DNA of 64,000 nt from Trichococcus palustris (GTDB taxonomy: Bacteria > Bacillota > Bacilli > Lactobacillales > Aerococcaceae), in contig NZ_FOTD01000004.1 in assembly GCF_900114465.1 (NCBI RefSeq), forward strand, positions 84,463 to 148,462. The letters are read 5' to 3'. The position numbers were made by a program, and so were the translations under genes. Below, piece by piece: positions 7,141 through 14,987 of this stretch. Below the pieces are notes generated by a model, which was not told the DNA's origin, did no database searches, and saw nothing but the letters and a program-made list of their open reading frames with translations. Numbering within the stretch: the stretch's first letter is position 1; the number at the start of each line of letters is the position of its first letter.

Positions 7141-7741
7141 AACTTTTATAAGTTATCACCACGCAAATGAACAAGACTTAAAAGATGACATAGTTAAAAA
7201 AGGAGTAACTGGTGGTGAATTCCTTGATAAATCTGTTGAAGACGGAGATATCGAAATAGATTTATCAGAGGATACAATAATGAAGAAAATAAAAAAAGAT
7301 TTTCTGGAGGATGCAAGTGTTGTTATTGTTCTAATAGGAGAAGAGACTGCCAACAGGCCATATGTTAATTCTGAAATTCAAACTGCTTTGTGGGGAGATA
7401 ACAGATGTGGATTAATAGGCGTTGTGAGAGATGAAGTTTATGATAAAATTTATGAAACAACTGTTTGTAAACATAGCGAATGTAATTGTGGAATATATTT
7501 AAACTCACCAACCAATACTTTTGAAGATAAAATTCCTTATTTGATTAATAAAAATCATTTCATTTTAGGAGATGGAGAATCTACTGCACCACATTTCAAT
7601 AATTCTGAAGCATATTGTAGCATATATAAATATACAACCTTCTTTAATAATATGGAAATGTATATTGATGAAGCGTTTAATAAAAAAGATAAAAATTTTC
7701 CAGTGATTAAAAGAAATAGTGCCGACACAGCTACGATTTAA
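7133..7741 (+). CDS. ThsB-like TIR protein (DUF1863/MTH538-type TIR)
   Basis: The protein has 202 residues. It begins KTFISYHHANEQDLKD, then FLDKSVEDGDIEIDLSED, and VVIVLIGEETANRPYVNSEIQTAL, the signature order of the TIR-like family that includes Thoeris ThsB; the Glu of VNSEI (about residue 79) is the expected catalytic Glu. A Cys-rich stretch CKHSECNCGIYL lies near residue 105. In Thoeris, ThsB senses infection and makes an NAD-derived signal for the effector. The gene's ATG lies inside the upstream membrane-protein gene. No SIR2-type ThsA is nearby. Confidence 0.78.
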   Translation: MHKTFISYHHANEQDLKDDIVKKGVTGGEFLDKSVEDGDIEIDLSEDTIMKKIKKDFLEDASVVIVLIGEETANRPYVNSEIQTALWGDNRCGLIGVVRDEVYDKIYETTVCKHSECNCGIYLNSPTNTFEDKIPYLINKNHFILGDGESTAPHFNNSEAYCSIYKYTTFFNNMEMYIDEAFNKKDKNFPVIKRNSADTATI

Positions 7742-7830
7742 TATTATATGAGGCGTAGTAACTTGCATCCTTGAGGAGACATCAATTGGGCATTTGTTAG
7801 TTAGGATAATACGAACGAGAATGGAGGATT

Positions 7831-8904
7831 ATGATGGGAGTTTTTGATTCATTCAAAGAAGTTATCATGCAAAAACCGGTACATTTGAAGAAGCCGGATT
7901 TTTATAAGGCAGAAAGTGATGCAAAGAACCAATTGGAGCGGTTGGAGCAGCTTTACGCCACTGCCCCGGATAAGGTGAAGCCGCAGATAGAGCGGGATAT
8001 CAAGCTGCTTTCCTATGGCATTGCCGGGGAGGAGCAGGTTGCGTTTGAGCTGAACAACAGCTACCTGCCAATCATCGTCCTGCACGATCTGCGCCTCGAG
8101 CACGAGGGATTTTCGGTGCAGATAGACTACCTCATTATCACCACGAAGTTTTGCCTGATCGTCGAATGCAAAAACCTCTTCGGCAACCTCGAAGTGAACA
8201 GCAGAGGCGAGTTCATCCGCGAACTGGACTTCAACGGAAAACGCAAAAAAGAAGGCATCTACAGCCCCGTAACCCAAAATGTTCGGCATATGGAAATGAT
8301 CAAACAGCTGCGGTTGGCAAATAAAAAGAATCCCCTGATGCGCGCAGCGTTAGAGAAATCTTTTGGCGATTTTCACCGCTCCGTCATCGTCCTGGCTAAT
8401 CCCAAAACTGTTATTAACCTAAAACAAGCGCCCAAAGCAATCAAAGACCAAATCATCCGCAGCGACCAACTGATCGCACACATCAAAAGATTGCTGCGCG
8501 AAAGCAAAGATTTGTCATCTTCCGAAAAAGAGATGTATGAGATGGCGGACTTTTTCCTGAATTTGCATACAGAAAATACCGTCGACTACACAAAGAAATA
8601 TTTCCAGGAGGCGGATTCTGAAGCGGCATCAGAGACTGAAGCGAGCGGCCGATCTGAAATAAGTATTGAGGAATCACCGTTATATCAGGCACTCAAACAA
8701 TACCGCTATGTGACGAGCAAAGCGGAAGGAATCAAGGCCTTTCAGATTTTCAGCAATGCGCAGCTGGAGGCGCTGATTACTGCGATGCCCCAAAATTTGG
8801 AGGACATTAAGAAGATTTCTGGGTTTGGTGATGTTAAGTGCGAGAAATATGGGGAAGGGATTATTGAGATAGTGAGTAAGTATAGAGAAGCCGGAAGTCA
8901 TTAA
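7831..8904 (+). CDS. NERD-domain protein with C-terminal HRDC domain
   Basis: The protein has 357 residues (ATG 7831 or 7834, GGAGG just upstream). Residues about 65-190 are a NERD (nuclease-related) domain: GIAGEEQVAFELNNSYLPII, IDYLIITTKFCLIVECKNLFG, where the Asp and the E-x-K pair match restriction-endonuclease-like active sites. Residues about 285-355 (LYQALKQYRYVTSKAEGI, then FSNAQLEALI and ISGFGDVKCEKYGE) form an HRDC helicase/RNase-D C-terminal-type nucleic-acid-binding domain. Function is unknown; a nucleic-acid-processing role is inferred. GC content returns to normal here after the AT-rich TIR operon. Confidence 0.82.
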   Translation: MMGVFDSFKEVIMQKPVHLKKPDFYKAESDAKNQLERLEQLYATAPDKVKPQIERDIKLLSYGIAGEEQVAFELNNSYLPIIVLHDLRLEHEGFSVQIDYLIITTKFCLIVECKNLFGNLEVNSRGEFIRELDFNGKRKKEGIYSPVTQNVRHMEMIKQLRLANKKNPLMRAALEKSFGDFHRSVIVLANPKTVINLKQAPKAIKDQIIRSDQLIAHIKRLLRESKDLSSSEKEMYEMADFFLNLHTENTVDYTKKYFQEADSEAASETEASGRSEISIEESPLYQALKQYRYVTSKAEGIKAFQIFSNAQLEALITAMPQNLEDIKKISGFGDVKCEKYGEGIIEIVSKYREAGSH

Positions 8905-9202
8905 GACCAAAGGGTGCATGTGGACAATCGCATGCTGATCCACCTGAATATCGACTATGGATTTCACCTTGATAACATCAACTTACAGTCATGATATTGC
9001 TGGAATAGACGGAATATTCAAACCCATCAGCGCGGCTTTTTTATTTATCCGGGCCAGAACGAGCTGGGTAGAGAATATTTAAATTAGCATAATGCAATGT
9101 GATGGAATAGATGTTCGGTTCAGTATTCATTTTAAGCTGGTCAACACAGAGTGCGTGTTCTAACAAAAAGCAATTCATTCACTGGTAAAGGAGCTACCCG
9201 AT
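8905..9202. other. Intergenic stretch without recognised genes
   Basis: I see no ORF or clear repeat. A GC-containing stretch followed by TTTTTTATTT near 9038-9048 may end transcription. AAAGGAGCTACC at 9187-9198 is the ribosome site of the next gene. Confidence 0.4.
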
Positions 9203-9886
9203 ATGGGAGTATTGATATTCATCATTTTGTTGGCAGCTATGGTAATAATCCCGCCACAGCAAGGCCATTTCAAGTCATCCGGATACAAAGATGCGAGCGG
9301 CCACAGTTTTTTTGAAACAGTAACGGATCGCGGGCGCAATGGAGAGTATTTGACCTATTCCTATTTGGAACGTTTCGGCGAGGAGCACAAATTATTGACC
9401 AACGTTTATTTGCCAAAGGAAGACGGAACAACTACCGAAATCGACCTGATCATGATTACGGCAACTGGTATCTATGTGTTCGAGTCAAAGAATTACAGCG
9501 GCTGGATTTTTGGGGACGAGAACACCAAATTCTGGACGCAATCACTGAAGGGCGGAAAAAAGTATCGCTTTTACAACCCCATTTGGCAGAACAAGAAGCA
9601 CATTAGCGCGTTGAGGAAGCACCTTAAACTGGGTAACGACGTGTTTCGCTCCTACATCATCTTCAGCGAACGCTGCGAATTGAAGAAAATGTTCGTCCAT
9701 TCTCCGGAAGTCAAGGTCATGAACCGGAATGTGTTATTCAGAGAGGTCGAGGATGACATGACTTATCTGCCGGATCGTTTGAGTGTCTTGGAGATCAATC
9801 AGATCTACAGCGAATTATCGCGGTATGCCCTGGCGGATGCTGCCACGAAACAGGCGCATATCGATGCTATGACATGGCGAAAGTAG
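9203..9886 (+). CDS. Membrane-anchored NERD-domain protein, paralogue 1
   Basis: The protein has 227 residues. One hydrophobic N-terminal segment (GVLIFIILLAAMVIIPP) is followed by a NERD domain: RNGEYLTYSYLERFGEEHKLLTNVYLP, TEIDLIMITATGIYVFESKNYSGWIFG, FYNPIWQNKKHI. The Glu, Asp and E-x-K residues of the restriction-like fold are all present. It is closely similar in length and sequence to the gene at 10331-11011, about 450 bp further on, indicating tandem duplication. A very strong terminator (9925-9984) separates them. The function of such anchored NERD proteins is not established. Confidence 0.82.
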   Translation: MGVLIFIILLAAMVIIPPQQGHFKSSGYKDASGHSFFETVTDRGRNGEYLTYSYLERFGEEHKLLTNVYLPKEDGTTTEIDLIMITATGIYVFESKNYSGWIFGDENTKFWTQSLKGGKKYRFYNPIWQNKKHISALRKHLKLGNDVFRSYIIFSERCELKKMFVHSPEVKVMNRNVLFREVEDDMTYLPDRLSVLEINQIYSELSRYALADAATKQAHIDAMTWRK

Positions 9887-9924
9887 TCATTGGAATTCCA
9901 AAAGGCAAAATGAATGAAAAATAG

Positions 9925-9984
9925 AAAATGCACTAAATTACCCGCACTGATATAGTGAATGCGGGTAATTTAGTGCATTTTTTA
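9925..9984 (+). terminator. Strong terminator with 22-bp stem
   Basis: AAAATGCACTAAATTACCCGCA pairs with TGCGGGTAATTTAGTGCATTTT, and the T run continues to 9983. The A-rich 5' side makes it potentially bidirectional. Confidence 0.85.
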
Positions 9985-10012
9985 TACAACAATATTTGAA
10001 GATCTCTTGCAA

Positions 10013-10063
10013 GGGCCGACATCACAGGCAGTTGTCGGTTGCTCGGCATATTTATCTCTCTCA
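10013..10063. repeat. Isolated copy of the ~50-bp repeat found in tandem at 1883-2030
   Basis: GGCCGACATCACAGGCAGTT, then GTCGGTTGCTCGGCATATTT and CTCTCTCAACA, match the tandem copies box by box. Confidence 0.65.
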
Positions 10064-10330
10064 ACATCCGTGTCAGTCAAAAAAAAACGGCTGATGGCGG
10101 TATGAAACCCACAATAGTGAAATAATTTCCATGCTGTACGCCGCTTCTTTGATTATTTGCGTATATTGTTTATGTGGACCGGAGGATACCTCGGCACAAT
10201 ACCAACAAAGCCAATTTTCAGGGGATGATCATAGCCGCATTACTGTTGCAAATGATTCATTTTATGGGTGCCTAGCTTCGATGGTATTGTGTGAAAGCCA
10301 CTAAAACGTGCACACAAAGGAGCTGCTGAT

Positions 10331-11011
10331 TTGGAAACATTCCTATTTTGTCTCTTCCTGGTCTGCTTTATTGCGCTACTGCCTAAAAAGAAATTCAAGA
10401 AATCCGGTTATCAAACCGCGAGCGGAAATAGTTATTCCGAAATCATGATGGGGATAGGCATTTACGGAGAATTCCTGACCTATTCCATCCTGGAAGATTT
10501 AGGTGATGAGAACAAATTACTGACAAACGTGTATTTGTCCAAGGTAGATGGCTCCACCATCGAAATCGATATCATCATGATTGCGCCGACCGGCATCTAT
10601 GTCTTCGAGTCGAAGAATTACAGCGGCTGGATATTCGGCGATGAACATAACAAATACTGGATGCAGATGTTCCCAAACCAGCAAAAATATCAGTTCTACA
10701 ACCCGATTTGGCAAAATAAAAGGCATATCAGCGTGCTTAAGGAGCATTTGGGATTGGACGATGAGGTGTTCCGTTCCTATATTGTTTTCAGTGAGCGCTG
10801 TACGCTGAAGAAAATGATCGTCCATTCCCCGAAAGTGAAGGTGATGAACCGGGATGAGCTGGCCTGTGAGATTGTTGAGGACATGGCGCAGCTGCCGGAA
10901 CTTTTGAGCCTCTGGGAAATCGAGCAAATCTACAATGAATTGGCTAACTATTCGTTTGCGGACGACGCGACGAAGCAAGCCCATATCGATGCGATCGGAG
11001 GTAGAGACTAA
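10331..11011 (+). CDS. Membrane-anchored NERD-domain protein, paralogue 2
   Basis: The protein has 226 residues and starts at TTG 10331 with AAAGGAGC eight bases upstream. It has an N-terminal hydrophobic segment (FLFCLFLVCFIALLP), then the same NERD core as the gene at 9203: YGEFLTYSILEDLGDENKLLTNVYLS, IEIDIIMIAPTGIYVFESKNYSGWIFG, FYNPIWQNKRHI. The two proteins stay alignable from about residue 15 to the end, including the shared C-terminal KQAHIDAI. The N-terminal membrane segments have diverged more than the nuclease-like core. Confidence 0.82.
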   Translation: METFLFCLFLVCFIALLPKKKFKKSGYQTASGNSYSEIMMGIGIYGEFLTYSILEDLGDENKLLTNVYLSKVDGSTIEIDIIMIAPTGIYVFESKNYSGWIFGDEHNKYWMQMFPNQQKYQFYNPIWQNKRHISVLKEHLGLDDEVFRSYIVFSERCTLKKMIVHSPKVKVMNRDELACEIVEDMAQLPELLSLWEIEQIYNELANYSFADDATKQAHIDAIGGRD

Positions 11012-11048
11012 ATAAGAGTGGACAGCGCAACTATTACGAAATAAACGG

Positions 11049-11232
11049 CATATACCCGGTGAGATACTACTCGGCGGGTATATTTAATGGATATGGAACC
11101 CGAATTACCGGCGAAACAATCCACACTGGTAAATCTGCCCTTGGAGGAGACCGGAAATCTCTGTGAGGCCCTGCTCACCGAGAAGTCACAACTAAAAGCT
11201 ACCGAAATCCCCGGCGAAGCCCACATTCATCT
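11049..11232. repeat. Cluster of CCGGNGA-type palindromes in gap 11012-11421
   Basis: The first unit (11049-11084) pairs ATATACCCG with CGGGTATAT and may terminate the NERD gene. Further units follow: AATTACCGGCGAAAC with CACTGGTAAAT, GGAAATCTCTGTGAGGCC with CTCACCGAGAAG, and AAATCCCCGGCGAAGCC. Small ORFs through this stretch are fortuitous. Confidence 0.5.
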
Positions 11233-11263
11233 TATTTTTTTCGTAGAACAAGAACTGCTGGCA

Positions 11264-11310
11264 AAAGCCATTGATTTATCGCTTTCCGGATAAATCAATG
11301 GCTTTTTTAA
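11264..11310 (+). terminator. Hairpin terminator, covarying sister of the one at 2287-2330
   Basis: AAAGCCATTGATTTATC pairs with GATAAATCAATGGCTTT, followed by a T run. Compared with 2287-2330, one C-G pair has become T-A in both arms at once. Confidence 0.75.
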
Positions 11311-11421
11311 TTTTTAGGGTTACACATTTCATTCGCCCGACGTCTTTTCATATAGAGACTACGAACGGGGCCGGAGATTACCGCATCGTTCAGTCCTACA
11401 CTATCAAACGAAAGCAGGGCG

Positions 11422-12225
11422 ATGAGAATGGATAAAATGATGAACGGAATAGACATATTGGCGATGGGTTACGGGTTCATCCCGAAAATGGTGATGAGGG
11501 ATAAGCAGCTGACGGTCGAGGCGAAGGCGATCTATTCTTACATAGCGTCTTTCGCCGGCAATGGAAATACGGCATACCCGTCGGTCGATCTGATCTGCGA
11601 TGAGCTGCAGATCGGCAAGGACCGTTTCCAGAAGCACAAAAAATATTTATTGGAAAAAGGCTACCTCGTCATCCAACGCGGCGCTGCGACCAACGGAAAA
11701 TTCGGCAACAACCTTTATGTGATCCGACAGGCGGCAGCCAACGAATCGGAAGCAAGTGAAAACGAAGAGGCAACGGAAAAGGAGAATCCGTTGCCTACTT
11801 TTACGGCTGAGGCGGACAAGTCAACGGCAACTGAGACGCAGGTCAATCATGTCACTAATAATAACAAGAGCAATAATAACAATCTTATAAATAACAAAAC
11901 CAAAGATCTTTATGAAGAAGATGAAGACGACACTGAAATCATAACAAAAGAAAAAAAGACCCCGGACAGCTTCGCCTACTGGCAAGAAAAATGGACTGAG
12001 CACTTCGGTGAGCAAACGCCATACACCCGGATGATTCACCAAGGGCTGCAGCAGTGGGCAACTTGCTTTGGCGATGAGGAGGTTGTGCTGCACGCCTTCG
12101 TCCGGGCCGGCCGTTACGGCGGGAAATCCTATGCCTATCTGGACAGCATCCTGCGCAACTGGTGGGACGAAGGCATCCGCTCCATCGAGGAGATCTATGA
12201 CCGGGAGATTGCGGAACGGTATTGA
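11422..12225 (+). CDS. DnaD-like replication initiation / phage replisome organiser-type protein
   Basis: The protein has 267 residues. Residues about 10-100 form a winged-helix domain of the replisome-organiser type (MGYGFIPKMVMRDKQLT, YPSVDLICDELQIGKDRFQKHKKYLLEKGYL). A low-complexity Asn-rich linker follows (NNNKSNNNNLINNK, about 148-161). The C-terminal 80 residues resemble a DnaD C-terminal domain, with the typical GGKSYAYLDSILRNWWDEGI. Such proteins load helicase at phage or plasmid origins. It stands alone among repeats with no other phage genes, so it may be a remnant of a mobile element. The start could also be ATG 11431. Confidence 0.75.
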   Translation: MRMDKMMNGIDILAMGYGFIPKMVMRDKQLTVEAKAIYSYIASFAGNGNTAYPSVDLICDELQIGKDRFQKHKKYLLEKGYLVIQRGAATNGKFGNNLYVIRQAAANESEASENEEATEKENPLPTFTAEADKSTATETQVNHVTNNNKSNNNNLINNKTKDLYEEDEDDTEIITKEKKTPDSFAYWQEKWTEHFGEQTPYTRMIHQGLQQWATCFGDEEVVLHAFVRAGRYGGKSYAYLDSILRNWWDEGIRSIEEIYDREIAERY

Positions 12226-12249
12226 GGCTAGCGGATGGTATCGGGAAAG

Positions 12250-12770
12250 ATGGATGGATCTCCGACCAGGAGTACGTTGGCCGGAGAAGATATATTTCGG
12301 GACGGCCGAACTCCGGCGAAGCCTAGCCGACCGGAGGAGACATTTTTTTGGAGTCTCTTCTCCGGCGAAGGTATTGTTCAGCGGAGGAGAGTGGTGAACT
12401 CCGATGAAGGGCGTTCTGGATGGAGCAGGGAGACTTTGGCGGTACTCAGCTCCGGCGAGAGAATGTTGGCCGCAGCAGATTTATTTCCGGTCGGCCGAAC
12501 CCCGGCGAAGCCTAGCCGCCCGGAGGTGACATTTTTGTGTGGTCTCTTCTCCGGCCAGGGTGGAGTTCACCGGAGGAGAGTGGTGAACTCCGATGAAGGT
12601 AGTGCTGGCCGGAGAAGGGAGTCTTTCGTGGTACTCAGCTCCGGCGAGGGAACGTTGGCCGGAGCAGATTTATTTCGAGGCGGCCGAACCCCGGCGAAGC
12701 CTAGCTTACCGGAGGTGACATTTTTGTGGGATTCTGTTCTCCGGCAAAGCTATTGTTCACGTAATTAACC
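12250..12770. repeat. 189-bp tandem array (about 2.8 copies), each copy with four short palindromes
   Basis: GGCCGAACNCCGGCGAAGCC recurs at 12304, 12493 and 12682, exactly 189 bp apart. Within each copy, four hairpin units such as CTCCGGCGAAGCCTAGC with CCGGAGG succeed each other at about 45-50 bp. 189 is a multiple of three, so one frame stays open (12235-12768) and would encode 63-residue repeats. I see no ribosome binding site, and the neighbouring palindromes elsewhere are non-coding, so I do not call a gene. Confidence 0.85.
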
Positions 12771-12778
12771 TATTTAAA

Positions 12779-12814
12779 TTGTGAACATTCACAAATGGTG
12801 ATATACTTATATGT
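12779..12814 (+). promoter_or_regulatory. Promoter/operator of the XRE-ImmA-PIN operon
   Basis: TTGTGAACATTCACAA (12779-12794) is a near-perfect palindrome. A TATACT box lies at 12802-12807. TGTGAATA at about 12812 repeats a half-site. The XRE protein encoded next is the likely ligand. Confidence 0.6.
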
Positions 12815-12835
12815 GAATAAAGGAGGAGATTACCG

Positions 12836-13165
12836 ATGAGAAGTGATGAGAATACATTAATGAATGTAAAGAACTGGTTAGTAGAGAATCATCGTACTCA
12901 GGTATGGTTAGCAGGTCGAATGGGTGTTGCTCCGTCATTGGTTAGCCAATTGTTTAGTGGTGAAAGAAAACTTCAACCTGTCCATATTGGAAAAATGGCA
13001 GAAATTACTGGTAAATCGATTGCTGAATTGGCAAACTCCGAAGATAAAAAAGCGAACGAATTCGTTTATTCACTGCGTGGGAAAATTTCTACTGAAGATG
13101 GCGAACATAGTCTTGCGCAATTATTGCTTGACGTAGAACATTTTGTTCAATTAACTGTGAAGTAG
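12836..13165 (+). CDS. XRE-family helix-turn-helix regulator
   Basis: The protein has 109 residues and a good AAGGAGGAG site before ATG 12836. The helix-turn-helix lies at about residues 10-65: VKNWLVENHRTQVWLAGRMGV, SLVSQLFSGERK, LQPVHIGKMAEITGKSIAEL. The C-terminal 40 residues have no assigned domain. It is first in an operon with an ImmA/IrrE metallopeptidase and a PIN protein. By analogy to phage ImmR/ImmA, it is a repressor that the peptidase may cleave. The target is probably the palindrome at 12779-12794. Confidence 0.85.
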   Translation: MRSDENTLMNVKNWLVENHRTQVWLAGRMGVAPSLVSQLFSGERKLQPVHIGKMAEITGKSIAELANSEDKKANEFVYSLRGKISTEDGEHSLAQLLLDVEHFVQLTVK

Positions 13166-13173
13166 AGGTAGCT

Positions 13174-13932
13174 ATGATGGTGAATAATAGACAAATTTCT
13201 GAAACTGCGGCGGAGCAGTATGCAACTGAATTTTTGAATGATTCTTTTGGAGGCGAACTCTTTTTAGGCAGTGATATCGAACAGCTATTGTCAGAAAAGG
13301 CCTCTGTCGTATACCAAATCGTGGAGGATTCCAAATATTATGGAGCGGCGGTACAATTTTTTGATAAGCATTTTATTGCAATCAACACCAATCAAGCATT
13401 ACGTTTGAGGTATTATAGCGCAGCTCACGAGCTATGGCATTTGCAGTATGAGTCAGGCAAAATCCCGCTCGCGGATATTCCAGATTTTGACCATGAACGA
13501 GCGGCGGATCGTTTCGCAGCAGCGGTCATGCTTCCTAAGCGGTTGGTCCAAAACTTGATGCAAAAATTGGAAGAAAATAATGATGTATTAGTTATCAGGA
13601 TTGCGGATATTTCCTCTATGCCCTATGAAGCCGTGGTCAGAAGATTACAAGAGCTGGGGAAAAGATTTTCGCGAGCCATTTCCCAAAGAACAGAAGCTGA
13701 TTGGATAATGGTCCGTGAAGAACTGGGTATCTCTCCTAGTGCCTTAGATAAGCATGACCCATTTGTTCAATTTAGCGCTTTGTCCAAAGAAGTAGCCGAA
13801 TTGTTGAAGAACAGAGAAATCACTTTAGAGGTGGCGGCAAACATACTAAAACATACAGATCCTAAACAATCAGAGGCCTACTGGCAGGAACGACAGAAGC
13901 TGATGGAAGAACTGGATTTTGACGATGAGTGA
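13174..13932 (+). CDS. ImmA/IrrE-family zinc metallopeptidase
   Basis: The protein has 252 residues. The zinc motif HELWH (inside SAAHELWHLQYESG, about residues 90-95) is followed by DFDHERAADRFAAAVMLPKRLV, where the second Glu/Asp ligand region and the AxxFAAxxLxP pattern of the family are intact. Family members cleave an XRE repressor (ImmR, DdrO) in response to stress. The gene follows the XRE gene by 8 bases and overlaps the PIN gene (the ATG at 13925 lies within its last codons). The C-terminal 80 residues are helical and unassigned. Cleavage of the neighbouring XRE protein is inference. Confidence 0.87.
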   Translation: MMVNNRQISETAAEQYATEFLNDSFGGELFLGSDIEQLLSEKASVVYQIVEDSKYYGAAVQFFDKHFIAINTNQALRLRYYSAAHELWHLQYESGKIPLADIPDFDHERAADRFAAAVMLPKRLVQNLMQKLEENNDVLVIRIADISSMPYEAVVRRLQELGKRFSRAISQRTEADWIMVREELGISPSALDKHDPFVQFSALSKEVAELLKNREITLEVAANILKHTDPKQSEAYWQERQKLMEELDFDDE

Positions 13933-14563
13933 TCGTTCCGATAAAGTTTTTATCGACTCGAATATGATTATTTTTGCCGCCGATTTTCAAAAAGCTAATG
14001 TATTTGAGTGGATCAATGAACTTTATCAGAATATTTATATACATAAAGAGGTATACAATGAGTTGCTATTTCCTCAAGTTAAAAATACTGTTGACGGGTT
14101 AATTGCCAGTGGAGATTGGATCCTGTTTGATCCGAAAAGCGCCACTTCATTGTCACCGATCGAACAGGAGATTTATCAGCAACGCTTCAATGATGTTAAG
14201 GATGCCTTCCATCGTATGAATTTGCAAAGGATTGCATTAGGTAAACGTCCTAAAACGGTATCGAATTTAGGAGAAATTGCGACTATTGCAGCCTGTTTGA
14301 TGATAAATGCAGGAATTATTTGCAGTAATGATTTCGATATACGAACGGTTGTGAAAACGGAAGATTATCGGATTTCTTTAGCTGATAAAGACGAATTGAT
14401 TAAACAAGATTCAGCAGAAGACTTTTGTATCTACTGTTTGCAACAAAATATAGTCAGTCGCAAATTAGTACGTAATTTTTACAAGACGATTATTGTGGAA
14501 GATGTGAATCGTAGTCGAAAACTAACACAATTGAATGAACGTTTAGATGAAGTCGAGGGGTAA
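13925..14563 (+). CDS. PIN-domain-like putative ribonuclease
   Basis: The protein has 212 residues from ATG 13925, which overlaps the end of the ImmA/IrrE gene. The PIN-like acidic residues are in order: VFIDSNMIIFAADF (Asp, about 8), NLGEIATIAACLM (Glu, about 118) and ICSNDFDIRTV (Asp, about 136-138). PIN proteins are Mg-dependent ribonucleases, often toxins. With XRE and ImmA/IrrE upstream this looks like a three-part toxin-antitoxin or stress/defence module. The C-terminal 60 residues are unassigned. A terminator overlaps the end of the gene. Confidence 0.68.
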   Translation: MSDRSDKVFIDSNMIIFAADFQKANVFEWINELYQNIYIHKEVYNELLFPQVKNTVDGLIASGDWILFDPKSATSLSPIEQEIYQQRFNDVKDAFHRMNLQRIALGKRPKTVSNLGEIATIAACLMINAGIICSNDFDIRTVVKTEDYRISLADKDELIKQDSAEDFCIYCLQQNIVSRKLVRNFYKTIIVEDVNRSRKLTQLNERLDEVEG

Positions 14564-14582
14564 TAATCCTCGGCTTTTTTTG
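14552..14582 (+). terminator. Intrinsic terminator of the XRE-ImmA-PIN operon
   Basis: GTCGAGG pairs with CCTCGGC (one G-U pair), followed by TTTTTTT. The stem overlaps the stop codon. Confidence 0.8.
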
Positions 14583-14599
14583 ATTTGGAAAATATGTGA

Positions 14600-14720
14600 T
14601 GGTAGAATTCCCGGCGAACCCTCGCTGACCGGTAACACGCCCTTAAAGGGGACTGGAATTCTCGATGAGACTCCACTCGCCGAGAAAACATTGTTGGATT
14701 TCCAACGAAACTGCTTCTCT
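14600..14720. repeat. CCGGCGAA-family palindromes in gap 14564-14987
   Basis: Units: AATTCCCGGCGAACC with GACCGGTAAC, GGAATTCTCGATGAGAC with CTCGCCGAGAAAA, and GGATTTCCAACGAAAC. A TATAAT box at 14787-14792 stands between the repeats and the next promoter. Confidence 0.5.
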
Positions 14721-14933
14721 TCAACACGCCGAATCCATCAACGTGCTTTTTAAATCGATTCTTCCACGGCACCCAAAAAGAGCTGTATAATGAATAATTG
14801 CACACATGCACTAAGCATTTGTAACAAATTTGAGTGTGATCGAAAATCCCGTCACACCCGCACAAAGTTCACCAACAAGACCACCGCTGAACAAAAATTA
14901 GAGGCGATCAGGACAAAAGTTGGTATGAAAACG

Positions 14934-14964
14934 TGTACAAAAATACTGGATTCAATCATATAAT
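14934..14964 (+). promoter_or_regulatory. Probable promoter of the galactonate/PTS operon
   Basis: TATAAT at 14959-14964 lies 19 bp after TGTACA (14934-14939), and 24 bp before the regulator's start codon. The weak -35 box fits control by the activator it precedes. Confidence 0.45.
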
Positions 14965-14987
14965 GAGAAATGTCAGGAGGGGACAAC

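Noticed and set aside
11087..11293. 68-codon ORF
   Set aside because: Lies within palindrome units and a terminator, without ribosome site.
12235..12768. 177-codon open frame with 63-residue repeats
   Set aside because: Open only because the 189-bp repeat is a multiple of three; no ribosome site, and the same palindromes elsewhere are non-coding.
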